From the NCBI GenBank assembly GCA_028023455.1, contig JAQFVV010012400.1, forward strand, positions 18,161,490 to 18,225,489: a DNA stretch of 64,000 bases, read 5' to 3'. Positions 24,597 through 37,144 of this stretch are shown here, piece after piece. Every line of letters begins with the position of its first letter. Positions within the stretch are counted from its first letter, which is position 1. Below the pieces are notes generated by a model. That model searched no databases. It was not told the DNA's origin and was given only the letters and a program-made list of their open reading frames with translations. Both the position numbers and the translations under genes were made by a program. The DNA is from Epiperipatus broadwayi. Lineage: Eukaryota > Onychophora > Udeonychophora > Euonychophora > Peripatidae.

Positions 24597-25689
24597 TTTT
24601 GGATTCCACTTAATCTGCCCTGAGGATAATCAATGCATTTTGTTAAATTTAATTATAGAGAAAGCTGCCTTTCTATTGTTTACATTTACATTTATACTGT
24701 ATTTTTATTTTATAATTACATTTTAGGGAATTTTTCTTTAATTAATCTATTATCTCTCACCAACCGTTGCTTTAAAAATTTCAAATACAAAAGGGAACAT
24801 ATGATTAATCTTACTTTTAATTAAATATTACATCAGATTTCTAAAATTATTATTAAATGAAATTTAAACAAAGCAATAAATAACGGATTTTACAATTCAA
24901 AATAAATACTTAAAATTATGTATTTTTATATAACTAAAAGAAGAAATCTAAATTATATTATTTATCTTTATTTATTGCCCTAAATTTGATATCGAAATGT
25001 GTGCATGTTTATGGTGAATTCTACATATATCTATACATTTTTAATATTGCTACACACACAATTCGATACCAAAAAGTTTAAATTTGGGTAGGATAGAGCG
25101 GTGAGTGAGAGAAGATAGAAAAAAGGTGAAACTTAAGATTCGAATACGAATCTTACTGTTTCAATTGATATGGGCTGACTGCATGAAAAAAAAATCCAAA
25201 GTTTGTTTGTGACCTAACAATATTTAAGATTCATGATTTGATTATTGTGGGTAAATCATCAGACTCTATATAATATTTTTTATTGTAATAAGAAAATAAT
25301 TAGTAATCATTTGCATATCTAATGAGAGACAATGAATTGTGAATAAATGCTTGTTAAAAATAAGATACTTGGAAGATAATTTTTTTTAATATATATCATA
25401 CTGTCTTTTAAATTTTATATATTCCTTAAACTTTTTAAAATTAATTTCTTTTATCAAACTTTTTTTTTCTTCTGAAATTAGAATTATATACAAATGTGCA
25501 CACTCAAACAAACATGTGATTAGGATGAACTAAGCAAAAATATAAGCATTTTTTTTTCCAAATTTTGTACTCATTTTACATGTATATTACAGACATATAT
25601 GTGAGTATGCTAAGTATTCTAATCAAAAATTCTTAATTTTGATTTTTTTTAAACAGATAAGCATGCAATTTACTAGACCATATAGACCA
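24597..25689. other. A+T-rich intronic DNA, nothing recognised
   Basis: Sequence between the TIR transposon and the LINE; no ORF above 63 codons and no repeat partner seen. Confidence 0.5.
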
Positions 25690-26870
25690 TACAAGAGAAC
25701 AAGCTGGATTTAAAAGTGGTTTTAGTACAATAGATCATATCCAAGTATTGAGAGAAGTCATAGAAAGGACAAATGAATATGAGTTGTCATTATGTTTTGG
25801 ATTTGTAGATTATGAAAAGGCATTCGATTCTATACACATTTCTTCAGTGATTAAAGCATTGGATCATCAAGGTATAGATCCAGGATATTGTCATATTTTA
25901 AAGAATATTTATAAAATGCAACAGCAACAATTAGATTACATAATGATACTGGAAAAATCAACATTGAGAAAGGTGTAAGACAAGGTGACTCCATATCTCC
26001 AAAACTCTTTACAGCAGTGCTGCAAGAAGTATTTTGTGGATTAAAATGGGAAACTAAAGGAGTGAAAGTAAATGGAGAGTATTTAAGTCATTTAGATTTC
26101 GCAGATGATGTAGTTGTTTTTGCAAATAATGCTTCAGAGCTGCAGGAAATGTTGCAGGAGTTAGCAGATGAAAGTAGAAAAGTAGGACTAAAGATAAATG
26201 TTAAAAAGACTAAAGTAATGTTTAATCGATTTGCTCAAAATATGAAAATAAAGATTGATTATGAAGAATTAGAAGAAGTTAACAGTTACAAATATCTTGG
26301 TCAGATTATTAATACAGATGGAAACATAATGGAGGAAATTAATCATAGAATTAAACTTGGTTGGAGTGCTTTTGGTAGAAATAACTTGATACTAAAAGGA
26401 AATATGCCTATGTGTTTGAAAAGGATGGTTTTTAACAAATGTGTTTTACCAGTTCTTACTTATGGATCTGAGACTTGGACACTTAATAGAAGAGCAATAC
26501 AGAGACTTCAGACCACTCAAAGGAGTATGGAGAGATGTATGTTGGGAGTAACAAGAAGAGATCGAAAACGCAATGTATGGGTAAGACAACAAACAGGTGT
26601 TACTGACCTTATTGAAAAAATTAAAAGATTGAAATGGAGTTGGGCTGGACATATTGCTAGAAGAAATAATAATAGATGGACAATTGAAATTTTAAACTGG
26701 ATTCCAAGAGATTGTAAAAGACCCAGAAAGAGACCACATGTGAGATGGATGGATGAAATAAGAAAATGTGCAGGGGTGTTGTGGAGAAGAGAAGCTAAAG
26801 ATCGGAGAAGATGTATTAAACTTGGAGAGACCTTCATCCTGCAGTGGATTGATAATGGTTGATGATGATG
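25690..26870 (+). pseudogene. 5'-truncated RTE-like LINE reverse transcriptase (frameshifted)
   Basis: The frame from about 25694 encodes the RT fingers/palm region (REQAGFKSGF, then CFGFVDYEKAFDSI). A one-base loss near 25915 shifts the frame. The second frame carries GVRQGDSISPKLF, the catalytic FADDVVVFA, KYLGQIINTDG, LTYGSETWTL and the C-terminal WAGHIARR and RPHVRWMD blocks, up to the stop near 26862. These blocks are characteristic of the RTE clade. The apurinic endonuclease half is missing, so the copy is 5'-truncated and inactive. The 3' end has (TGATGATGATGA) followed by GATA-type simple repeat, matching RTE elements, which end in short tandem repeats rather than poly-A. The second frame (281 codons) is the longest transposon ORF in the window, suggesting a fairly recent insertion. 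Confidence 0.92.
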
Positions 26871-26945
26871 ATAAGATTTATTTTTATAAATAGATTGTTT
26901 GTAAATAGGTAAATAGATAGATAGAATATGGATGGATGCACAAAA
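26871..26945 (+). repeat. GATA/GATG simple repeat at the LINE 3' end
   Basis: Runs of (TAGA)n and (GGAT)n follow directly after the LINE coding end. Confidence 0.6.
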
Positions 26946-29900
26946 AGAAATGTTCTAGGTGGATAGATAAGTATTGAAGCAATCGATCTGATGCTCAGAT
27001 CGAGCTTCACAGCCCACTTACAATCTCCTACCACCAAACCATGTTTAAACCCATCCTTACGCGCGTATACATATTTACTAATATATTTTGCCTCTGCTTA
27101 AAATAACTGACATAGATATATTTATATCTTAATGCAAATAAATTTAACAAATAAATATTTAATGTGATTTTAATGTGTATGCGTGTGTAATGGATATATA
27201 TATATTTTTTTTCAGTGTGGGGAGATTGCTTATAAATCATAATAAAGTCATATTATTCATGTATATTAAAATTCATATATGTAATTTATATATTTAATAT
27301 TAGCGGTCAAAAAATGATGCAATTCTTTTAAGAAGTTTCTCGAACACAACTAAAAACAATTAACCGTAAAACCCTCTAGTCATAAGTAACATGTTACAAT
27401 TTGTAATAGTAAAATAAAAATCCATTAGTGGAAATTTTATCCACTTCAGATTGTTTTAAAATCATAAGATTTTTTTAAAACAATCGTTCGAGAAACTTGT
27501 AACAGGATTGCATTGTTTCCAAAAACTTATTAAACAAAAGGTATCTGGTCAGCAGATGTCAGCTCTGCTAAAATAGACAGATTGCCTCAGGTCCAGCAGC
27601 TAAATGCTCAACTACATTATCAAAAATAATGATATAAATAAATACTGCTGGATTTGAATCCAAAAAGAGGAGACAACCATAAATTAACGTTTGTCATCAT
27701 AATCCACGCTAGTTTAAATCTTCATCCAATATGCAGTAAGTAGGGGAAATTTCACCTTCCCCTCTATTCCAGCATGCTCATTCCTGTAAGAAAAGCTCCG
27801 GATCCCGTGCCTTTGAACTTTCAAATGTCTACCAATTAAATAAGTAAAATGCTACCTGCGATGCCTTATTCCAAATCTAGATCTAGTATATTAACACCGC
27901 TGAACAATCCAACATCAAGGACCGCCACTATTTATGAAAGGTAAAAGAACTTTAGCTGCTCTATAATTCTATTAAGTCCAGCCTTCTATAACTACAATAA
28001 TCCTGATGTTTTACTCTAATATCTTATAATAAATTGAAAGTATGCTAGCCTTTCTCACACGCGCAATTATAACAGAGAAAGCCAATCAGATTTTAAACAG
28101 ATATCTAATAAATAATCAAGCTTAGACACGAGACAGAGATTTTGATAGAAAAAGTTGATACTTTCAATTTATTATCAATTTTCAACATGCGATTTAGATA
28201 AATATTGTTTTCTAATATCTTATGTAAATGTTTATATTTTATGTAATTTTACTTAGTTACAACTCTATATAACTTAACCTATTCTATCAATATGTTTCTT
28301 TTTATTCCCATGCGGCAATAATATTTTATTTCATTATTATATTACGTATATTTGTGTTTTAAAATGCCAGTAATATTTCAAACTCGCTAGCATGTAATTC
28401 CTTTCTAGTTTCCCTACCCATGACTTACGGGTAATTAAGAATTTATTTTAATTAAAAATAAGTCTTATTTGACTTATGCAGGTGCTCGCGACTTTAGAAA
28501 AACAAAGTCATTATCTTACAAAATTGTTTTAGGAAAACAGATCAACATCTGTTTTTTAAAAAATGTTTTTTATCTTTTTAAATGCGCTAATCCTAACCGT
28601 AAATGTATTTTATATATGTAAAATCTAATTATTATCCCAGTTATTTCCACCACCCCATTTGTTTCTATATAAACATATTTATTTTAATAATAGCATTTAT
28701 TAACCGAAATTTGTATTTATTAAACAGTGTGGGAAATTATAAATAATTTAAAGTAAAGAGAAAGGGGAATCTTTATTTCTTAAAATTTATATAATTTAAT
28801 TAATTTAAGTCATTCATGCCTGTTTAGCAATTAAATCATACCATTATGCAGGGTATTCTATAATTTATGGGCATTAAGTACTTAAAAGTCTTTAAAGCTA
28901 TATATTTTGTTATCCCAAGCGCTGCGTGCATATAGGTACACTCATTCTTATACTATATATTCGTGCTTCTCTTATCTGGAGGTATCGCAAAGTTGAACCC
29001 CATTATTCTCTAAAAGTCCAAGAACCAGGCTCTTAACACCTGGGGACTTATTTGGTTGTATGTGCGTGCTTTATATGGGGATCGCTCTCGTTTATAAACC
29101 GATCCTGCCAACGTCTGCAGAGTTACATTGGTATTTTTCTCTTCAAATGAATTTCATGGAGCACATGTTCAGATCCGTGACTGGATGACATCAAATATGC
29201 CACCATGCACGCACCACCTTTTGTTGTATTTCTAATAAACCCATGAACATCCATAAGCCGTAATGTTGTGATTTTTGCTAAACAGATCTATGTCCACTAT
29301 TTAAAATGCGCGTTCTTGCGACGACATTATTTATATATATATATTCATCAGCCATCCCACACACATCCGTCACTTTATAAATTGAATATTAATCACTATA
29401 TTTTGTACAAATGTAATACTTCGTTATAAAATAATAATTATCTTTCAAATCTGTTAAATGCTATTTTGTTCCTTCTGGAGGTGTAGTGGTACTTCAATAT
29501 TATATTTCTTAATAACGCTAAGTCTATATTCATCATTATAGTATATATTATTGGCATAGCCGCAACTATAAACAAAGTCACCTGTTAAATTTGATTCTTA
29601 ATTTAATCAACTAAATGTAATATGATTTCTCTATGATCAACTGTCATATAATCTTTATGAGGCCAATGATCAGTCAATGATAATATGCATTTACTTATGT
29701 TTTGTCAAATAATAAATCTTAAATATATATATGTTATAACATTTAAGAATTATTGTGTTTTCTATTATTTAAATTAATATTTTAATTAATAAGTTATGCC
29801 CATACTGACTAGATGATCTCCGCTAATATATCATTAATATGAAAGGTCACGATCATTAATTGCTTCTAAATTATATTTCATGCTAGTTACTCCATCATTA

Positions 29901-30117
29901 AACTTAAATTAGAGTCTCTTTGTATCTCCAATGTGTGATGCCGGTGGAGAGAATGAAGATTAGATTGATATCATCGGGATTGTTGCTCATAAGTTGGTAG
30001 ATCTGGAAAATAGGCAAATAGGGCAGAGTTCATGAGTGTTCCTGACTTATGTATCTTGCGCATGATTGGACTCGAGGTACTTTTGCCTAGATGCTACATC
30101 TTGTTATGTGAACATAC
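26946..30117. other. Intronic DNA, mixed composition; one block shared with 37.6 kb
   Basis: No ORF above 70 codons. From about 27.5 to 29.4 kb the sequence is less A+T-rich and may be decayed LTR material. About 29940-30110 matches 37610-37730 in reverse complement (gcaaaagtacct, agatacata-gtcagg, ctatttgcct), so it belongs to a dispersed repeat of unknown type. Confidence 0.35.
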
Positions 30118-30384
30118 AAAACCGACTGGTACAGTATATAAATAAATAGTATGTTAGATAAAGAGAAAGATAGGTAATTACTTAGATATGTAGACAAACA
30201 GATAAATGAGCAAATAGAAAAATAGATAGATCAATGGATGAATAGATAAATGAATAGATAGATAAGTAAATGAACAGATAGGTAGATAGATAAATAATCA
30301 GATAGATAGGTAGGCTGATAAATAAAATGATGGATAAACAGATAGACAGGCCAAAAAATAGAGGCAGATGGATAAATAGATGTT
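30118..30384 (+). repeat. Degenerate (GATA)n microsatellite
   Basis: About 260 bp of imperfect gata/aata/gatg tetranucleotides (gaatagatagataagtaaat and the like). It abuts the 3' end of the inverted RTE copy that follows. Confidence 0.85.
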
Positions 30385-31334
30385 TTTTTAAGTTTTTTCA
30401 ATTTTTTTTGGATTTGGTTTAAAACTTCAGAGTCTATCTACTATTGTTTCTTTTAGAATATATCCAGCCTAGCTCTATTTTTTAATGATATCTGTTTGTT
30501 TTCTCACCCATATATTTTTCTTTGTTATTTTCTTGTTATTCTCAAAATACATTTTTCCATACTTAGTTGAGTGGTCTGCAATCTGTATATTACTCTTCTA
30601 TTAAGAGTCCAAGAAAAAACTGGACATTTATTAAAAAACCTTTTCTTTTTTCAAATATATGGGCATATTTTCTTTTTAATACCAAGTTATTTCTATCAAA
30701 AGCACATCATCCAAGTTCAATTCTATGATTAATTTCATCCATTATATTTCCTTTTGTATTAATAACCGGGCCAAGATATTTGTAGTTTATAATCTTTTTA
30801 TTAGATGGATTATCAGTCTATTTTTTTTTCTGAAGTGTTCATTGAACATAACTTTAGTCTTTTTAGTATGTTTGTTCTACCTTTTTATTTCTATGTAAAG
30901 CCCTGAAGCATTATTTTCAAAAACAACCAAATTATCTGCAAAATCAAATGATTTGAATAATCTCCGTGAATTTTTATTATCTTAGTTTCCATTTTAATCT
31001 ACAAAATACTTATTATAAAACTGCTGTAAAAATTTTGGAGATATGAAATCCATCTGCCATAAATCTTATCATTGTTAATCATCTTGGTGAGCCCATGTAA
31101 TCTAATCACTACTGATGCACTCTAATAAAATATATTCTTTAGGTTATAACAAATACTGGTCTATAGTTTGACGATACAAAACTTTAAACTGTCTGAAAAT
31201 GTTTATAAAATCAAATGCATTTTCACAAACTACAAATCCAAAGCATAAAAACCATTCATATTCATTGATTTTTTTTCTGGATGTAATTTATCATACTAAA
31301 ACCACAGTTAAATTCAGTTTGCTCATTTGGTTGG
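30385..31334 (-). pseudogene. Decayed RTE-like LINE copy, inverted relative to 25690-26870
   Basis: The reverse complement aligns with the LINE at 25.7-26.8 kb. It shows, in order, CFGFVVCENAFDFI, a remnant of the RT core around DFADNLVVFENNAS, KYLGPVINTKGNI, RIELG, and the region corresponding to RRAIQRLQTTQ. Numerous stops, frame changes and deletions make it much older than its partner. The two RTE copies, 5 kb apart in opposite orientation, both end against GATA-type microsatellite. Confidence 0.85.
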
Positions 31335-31519
31335 TTTAACTTCAAATTTCTCTGTACACGAGTTGTAATTATCTAGATAAAGATCTTTTATTAAACTGAT
31401 AGCAAATGCAGATAATTTAAAGTTGTTTAACTCTATGTTAATAAATTTTTGTATTTTCATTAAATAATTTATTATTGTTATATGTACTGGGTCTTAACAT
31501 ATATGTGGTTGCTTTGCAG

Positions 31520-31667
31520 AAGTAGTAAATCTCCAACCAAACGAACTACATATGAATACTTTGGAAGAATGGATAATGGTGCCATACTAGCTGATCACTC
31601 AAGTCATGGCATCAATGATGCTAATGGAAAAGTTGTTGGAGGTATGGATAACATTGCAATGGGAAAT
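31520..31667 (+). CDS. Internal exon: start of the cytoplasmic tail
   Basis: The 148-bp exon follows the acceptor ctttgcag (ends 31519) and ends at a GTAAGT donor (31668). One base completes the split Arg codon and 49 codons follow, ending in phase 0. The peptide begins SSKSPTKRTTYEYFGRMDNG and ends with DNIAMGN. It is polar, with a basic juxtamembrane start, and has Tyr, Ser and Thr residues but no catalytic motif I can name. The open frame runs past the donor only to a stop at about 31690, which fits splicing. The preceding intron is 19,981 bp and is loaded with transposable elements. Residue composition and the absence of hydrophobic stretches suit a disordered tail. The function is unknown; membership of the same gene rests on phase continuity and exon spacing, without transcript evidence. 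Confidence 0.85.
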
Positions 31668-34600
31668 GTAAGTAAATTTAATTTTCTATAGTAAGCTGCT
31701 TAGACATTTCAAAATATTATTAATTCTGAGTACATGTAAATACTGTATATATATTTTAACTAAAAATAAGTTCAGTAATTATGTCATAAGCTTTTATATA
31801 ATCATTTATTGTACTGAAATAATCTTGTGTTAATTTTTTTTTTATATATAAAAATGATGCATAGCATGTTTTCTCTGTTTAATGCAATTAGTTAGAGGAT
31901 GTTGTTGGATAAAATATTAGCAACATATCTTTATAAATGTTGTTTGAAGACTCTATAGTATTTTAATCAGATAATAAGGAGGATCATGAAAGGCATATAT
32001 TTTTCATAGTATATCATAAAAGTGATCTTACATCATCTTCATGTTTCTTAAATCTCTATCTTATTTCTTGAACTGTACAAAATAAAAACATGATCATCTT
32101 AAACAATGTTAATGTTTGCATCATAGGATAAAGTAGGGTAAGACTGTTTTTTTTTTAAATGTTTAAATCATAGCAGATAAGAGTAACTTACATATATTAT
32201 GAAGGTATTGTATCTCCACTCAAGCCATTTTTAAAATAAATTTCTGGATTTCTTTGAAAAATATTGGAATGATGCATTTTTATAGAGCAATAATCAAAAT
32301 TTTATAATATGGCTGTCTAAATTAAGATAATTGTATCACTAAGTTTTTCAGTAGTAGATATTCTGTTCAACGGACTTTTTTTGAAGTAAAGAGAATAAAT
32401 TTTAGATAACATTTTGTAAATGATCAATCTAATCATATGACATGTTTTCAGTCATACACTGCTCCATATTTATTATAATAATAGCACTGTTTTAGAAATC
32501 AAGGCCAGTGGGACATAAGACAGCCACTTGGGAATAAATATTATGTGTTGACTTTTATAATGAATTTATTTAATGGAAATTGGAGTGTTCATGTGAATGT
32601 TGTCCTCTGCAATGATTTGTTTTGCTCTGGTTTTGTGTGGGATTGGTGATATTTTCCTAATGTTATCAGTTTCTTTTATTAACACTGATTCTTTATCTTT
32701 GTTAATTCTGTCAGGTTTCTTTTCTTTATTTTTCATGAATACAGTCATTGCTCTTAAAATTTTCATGTTAAAACAATAACAATTTTTAATATTAATTTTC
32801 AAATTAATTGGGCAATGTAAGTTCAATGTTTCTTCTCATGTGCTTATAAAAGTCCTATCAAATTCATATAGATAATCTTCACTACTTGCTTTTTAAGATT
32901 TTATCTGTTAAAAAAATGGGTATGTTATACTGATATATATGTTCATTTTTATCCTACAAAAAAAAGTATAGTGCTAAGATGACAGGTGTTTCACTTATTT
33001 TGTCCAACTCTAGAAAAAATCATAATTGTATTATAATTTAGCAATAAAAGCTTTGTATTAATGCATAAACAAACATTAAACTAATACCTAAAGTAAATAA
33101 ATAAATAATTGAATGGTTTTATTGATCAAGAGGGCCTTATACTCCAGAATCTGTTATTCTATCAATATGGGATTAGTTTAGTATTGAAAATCATTTGCTT
33201 CCTAATATTAAATAGGAACAATTTTTATAGTTTAAAGCTTAAATATATTAGTGATTGTTTACAGATTTATTATTATTTCACTGATGTATTTTAGAATAAA
33301 TCAAGAAAAATTGATCACTGCTGCTGCTCATTCTAACATGACTTTCTATGTCAATGCCCACTACAATCAATTCTATATACATGTGGGTGAAAGAGACAAT
33401 ATATAGATAGGTGCTATACAAGGCTCACTTTAAAATAATTATTGTATCTTGCAAAAACACTTGTTAAATAAAAACATCTTAATGAAATGCAATGGACTGT
33501 GTAAAACATATTTAGTTTATTTCAAATTTTTTCCTAATTTTACTGAAATTACTGTTTTTCTATGAACATAGTTATTATAAAAATACTTTCATTATAAAAT
33601 AGTACAATGCAGTGTGTGAAACAAATCAGTAATATTAGCACAGATAAAATTATTTATGTAAATGTAATTATTTGAGATTGTTGAAATTACTTATCCAAAA
33701 TATTTTATTGCACAACAGATTTGATATCTGAGAAGTATTATAAAGGAAAAAGAAAGTGAAAAATGTTTATGGCTTACATTAATATTTCATTGCATTAGAT
33801 TATCAAAAAAGATTGCAGATTGTTACTGTCAGAAAAAGAAATACCAAAATGTAGATACGTATTCACGGATTTAAAAAAAGGCTTTGAATTTGAAAACTTT
33901 TAGGAAATACAATGGAATGTTAGAGAAGAATAAGATTTAGAGATAGATCAAACATTGAATCACATTCTGGGAGATAAATAGAATATAGTATTTATGCATG
34001 TGCGTTTATATGAATATATACATGCCTCTCTACCAGATTGGTTGTATGTACATATGTAGATATAAATACATAGATGTGTGTATATATATATGTCTGTATG
34101 TATATATGTGTTTATATACTTTTTCATTCTCCTTTAGAGATAAATTGGATTTTCTTATACATTATATCTGTAAAGATTACATGCTCATCTGTACACATTT
34201 ATTCTGAATTATTCTCAATTTTACTGTCTTTGCCATTCATGAGATTTTATCTGCATGGTTCAGTACAATGATAGTGTGTCAAGATCCTCAGATTAGGAAC
34301 TCCCAAGCAGTAAAGCCATTCCATTATTTCATTTTTAATTTCACGAATTATCTATTTAGTTTTAAGTCTTATTAATGTTCTTAGACCATACTAGGCTAAT
34401 ATATAATAGGTTTTTTTAATCTGGCTGTATTCCATAAAAAAGTTTTGTTTAATCTGGCTGTACCTTATAAAGATATGTCTAGCTTAAGAAAATCCTTCAA
34501 ACGGAGGTATTATTTTTGGATAGTGCTAGAAGTTGTCAAACCTTCAATTTCACTTATAGAGATTGTGATTATTATGGAAATGACTTTTATATAAACATAT

Positions 34601-36472
34601 ATAAAGACGTGTGTGAATACGAATATTTATCTTTATATTAAATAATTTAAATGGCTTTTTAGACCGAACTTAATCAGAGGAAATAAAAAAAATCCTGTTG
34701 GCAGCTGGTAGTGCCTTATCAATAGTTCTTCAAATTATTGAAATTTGCAATAATTTTACATCTTTGAGATACAAATAGTAGTAACCTGATTTCTTTTAGT
34801 AATTATTCTTATAGTATTGATTCCTATTAAAAGATTTGTTTTGATATGTAAAATTATGACAGATTTTGCAGAAATGACAGCGTATAAAAATTTAACTCGA
34901 ATAATATATCATTCTTCAAAACAATTATAAGTGACAGAAGAATTATTAAAAAAGAAAATAATTTGTAATATCGATAACACATTAGTCATAGTGATTCAGC
35001 TTAGATCTTAATGTTAATTTGTTTCACACTCTCATTTTCTAAATTATAAAACGTATCGTCTGCCACCTTGAATAAATAAATTTATTTGCTGAAAAAAAAT
35101 AATTAAATAAATGACTTTTATTTACATATATATATATTCAAGTTTATTATCTACATATATAACTTTCTTGTAAAGATATCATCGTGCAGAGTTATCACAT
35201 AGTACTTCCATGTATATATGGGGTTTAACGAATGAAATTTTTTTAAGAGATTTAAATATTTCTCTCAGATATCTGGCCTATAACAAACCCATCTAACTAT
35301 CTGATATTTGTCAGTCAATGAGTATCTATTTATCCTTAGCTAGAGAATAAAGTAATGGAAAATTGCTTACACCCTCACTGCCCAGCAATTGGCAAGCCTG
35401 ATAAATTCTTTTTCTACACTGCTCATCTGTAAAAAACTATTGGAAAAGCTTTTGTTCTGATGTATGGAAGGCTATTTTATCATACATATGTATATTATGT
35501 AAATTATCTCGTGAGATAGTTATTATCATATCTACCTTCCATGCCCATTATTTGGAGTTTGAATGCAGAAGAAATTGAATTTTTTTTATACATACATAGC
35601 ACAATTTTCACATAAGCTTAAGATTCTTCTAGGAATTTATCCTATAAATGCATCCAATAGTTATATAAAATTGGTCTGTAAATGGATATTTAGCAATTTT
35701 TAATTATTATTAATTCTTTGATTAGTTACTAATTAGATGTGTGAAATTGGATATTCAAGTGGCTAGTTAAGTATAATACAATTGAGCTGAGATTTTTTTT
35801 TTATAGTACTCAATTGACAAAAAGTCAAGAAGTAGTCTAACACTCTATTACTGCAATTTATAAGTACGCAGGATAACTATTTGTTGCTAAAAAGTAGAAA
35901 AAAAATAAAAACTGCTATAACCTTCTCTAAACAACAGTCATTAACTAGCTAGTAAGAAATGGCTTCTACACTACTCTTTCTCAAAATGATGCAGTGAAAG
36001 TATTTTCTTTGCAGTATTTTAAGATTGTTAGCCTTTTGTGATGTGATGTGTTCATCGATAGTCTACACCCTATCTCATTTAAATTATTATTGCAAATAAT
36101 ACTTTTTCATAATAATTCAGACCAATCCAATACATATTAAGTTACTTTCTTCAGATTCTTATTACTTTGCAGAATCTGTTTTAATATAGTATATTGAACT
36201 ACATAGGATAACCAAATTTAAGAAAGGAAATAATTTTGTAGGCATTATAACAATAAAATATTATGATAGCTATTTTGATATTACTAACTAAACTTATTAT
36301 ATGCTAACATGTAAGCCAAGTTGTTTACTGATCATTATGCATTGTTAAAAATATTATAACTCAAGTCTTTAAAAATGATTAATCAATTCATGATTTTAAA
36401 ATATGTAAAAAGACTGACTATTAAATATATTTTATTTATAGGCATTTTTATAGTTCTGAATTACTCCTAATG
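31668..36472. other. Second intron, proximal part: A+T-rich, no gene recognised
   Basis: A TATG/TATA microsatellite lies at about 33995-34120. The stretch tttaatctggctgta is repeated at about 34417 and 34449. A minus-strand frame at 32566-32826 (86 codons, Lys-rich, ending HMNTPISIK) has some coding flavour and may be a retroelement scrap, but no family is recognised. Nothing else was found. Confidence 0.45.
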
Positions 36473-37131
36473 TATCAAACAAAGCAAAACTCTCCATACA
36501 GTAGTGCCACCCTGTGTCAACCAGAGTAATCAATGGACGGCAGAAGGCTTGTGCATAAAATCCCTATCTAGTGCCTACTCATCCAATATCCCCAGACTAG
36601 TTTCTGGCTTGTGGCCTTCGTCAGTGAGGAGCCTTGGATCTAGCACTGCACCTAGATCTTAGGATCTAATGCAACCCTCCAGCATCCACCTTTTATCTCC
36701 ACTTAAATACAAAATTATGAGAATGAAATTGAAACATAATATTTTCAATCTAAGCTCAATAGCTTATATAGTCATATGGGTCTGAACTCAGTTCAGCACC
36801 CATACATTTTGATGTATTTTCTCTTTAACAACCATAGCCACCACTATCCTATTAGGCAGGATTGGTGTTAAACCCATGAACATCACATGATCACCATCTC
36901 TTATACTAGCACATAATTATTATCAAACAAGGCAAAACTCTCCATAAAGTAATGCCACTGGGAATATTGGATGAGTAGGCACTAGATAGGGATTTTATGC
37001 ACAAGCCTTCTTGCATCCATTGATTACTCTGGTTGGCACAGGGTGGCACTACTGTATGGAGGCTTTTGCCTTGTTTGATAACAATTATGTGCTAGTATAA
37101 GAGATGGTGATCATATGATGTTTATGGGTTT
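36473..37131. mobile_element. Composite fold-back element with ~120-bp inverted arms
   Basis: The left arm, 36473-36595 (tatcaaacaaagcaaaactc ... actcatccaatat), is matched by the reverse complement of 36962-37080. A second, inner inverted pair (about 36870-36960 against 37048-37131; atgatcaccatctcttatac in both) means a related element was inserted or duplicated within the first. Direct repeats ACTCCTAATG (36463-36472) and ACTCCTCCTAATG (37132-37144) flank the whole and may be the target duplication. No ORF is present. A fragment of the same family is at 350-512. Confidence 0.75.
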
Positions 37132-37144
37132 ACTCCTCCTAATG

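Noticed and set aside
26446-27240. Several minus-strand frames of 67-106 codons
   Set aside because: They are antisense to the LINE reverse-transcriptase frame or lie in its tail.
32566-32826. Lys-rich 86-codon minus-strand frame
   Set aside because: Some coding flavour, but no motif, no partner copy and no splice context.
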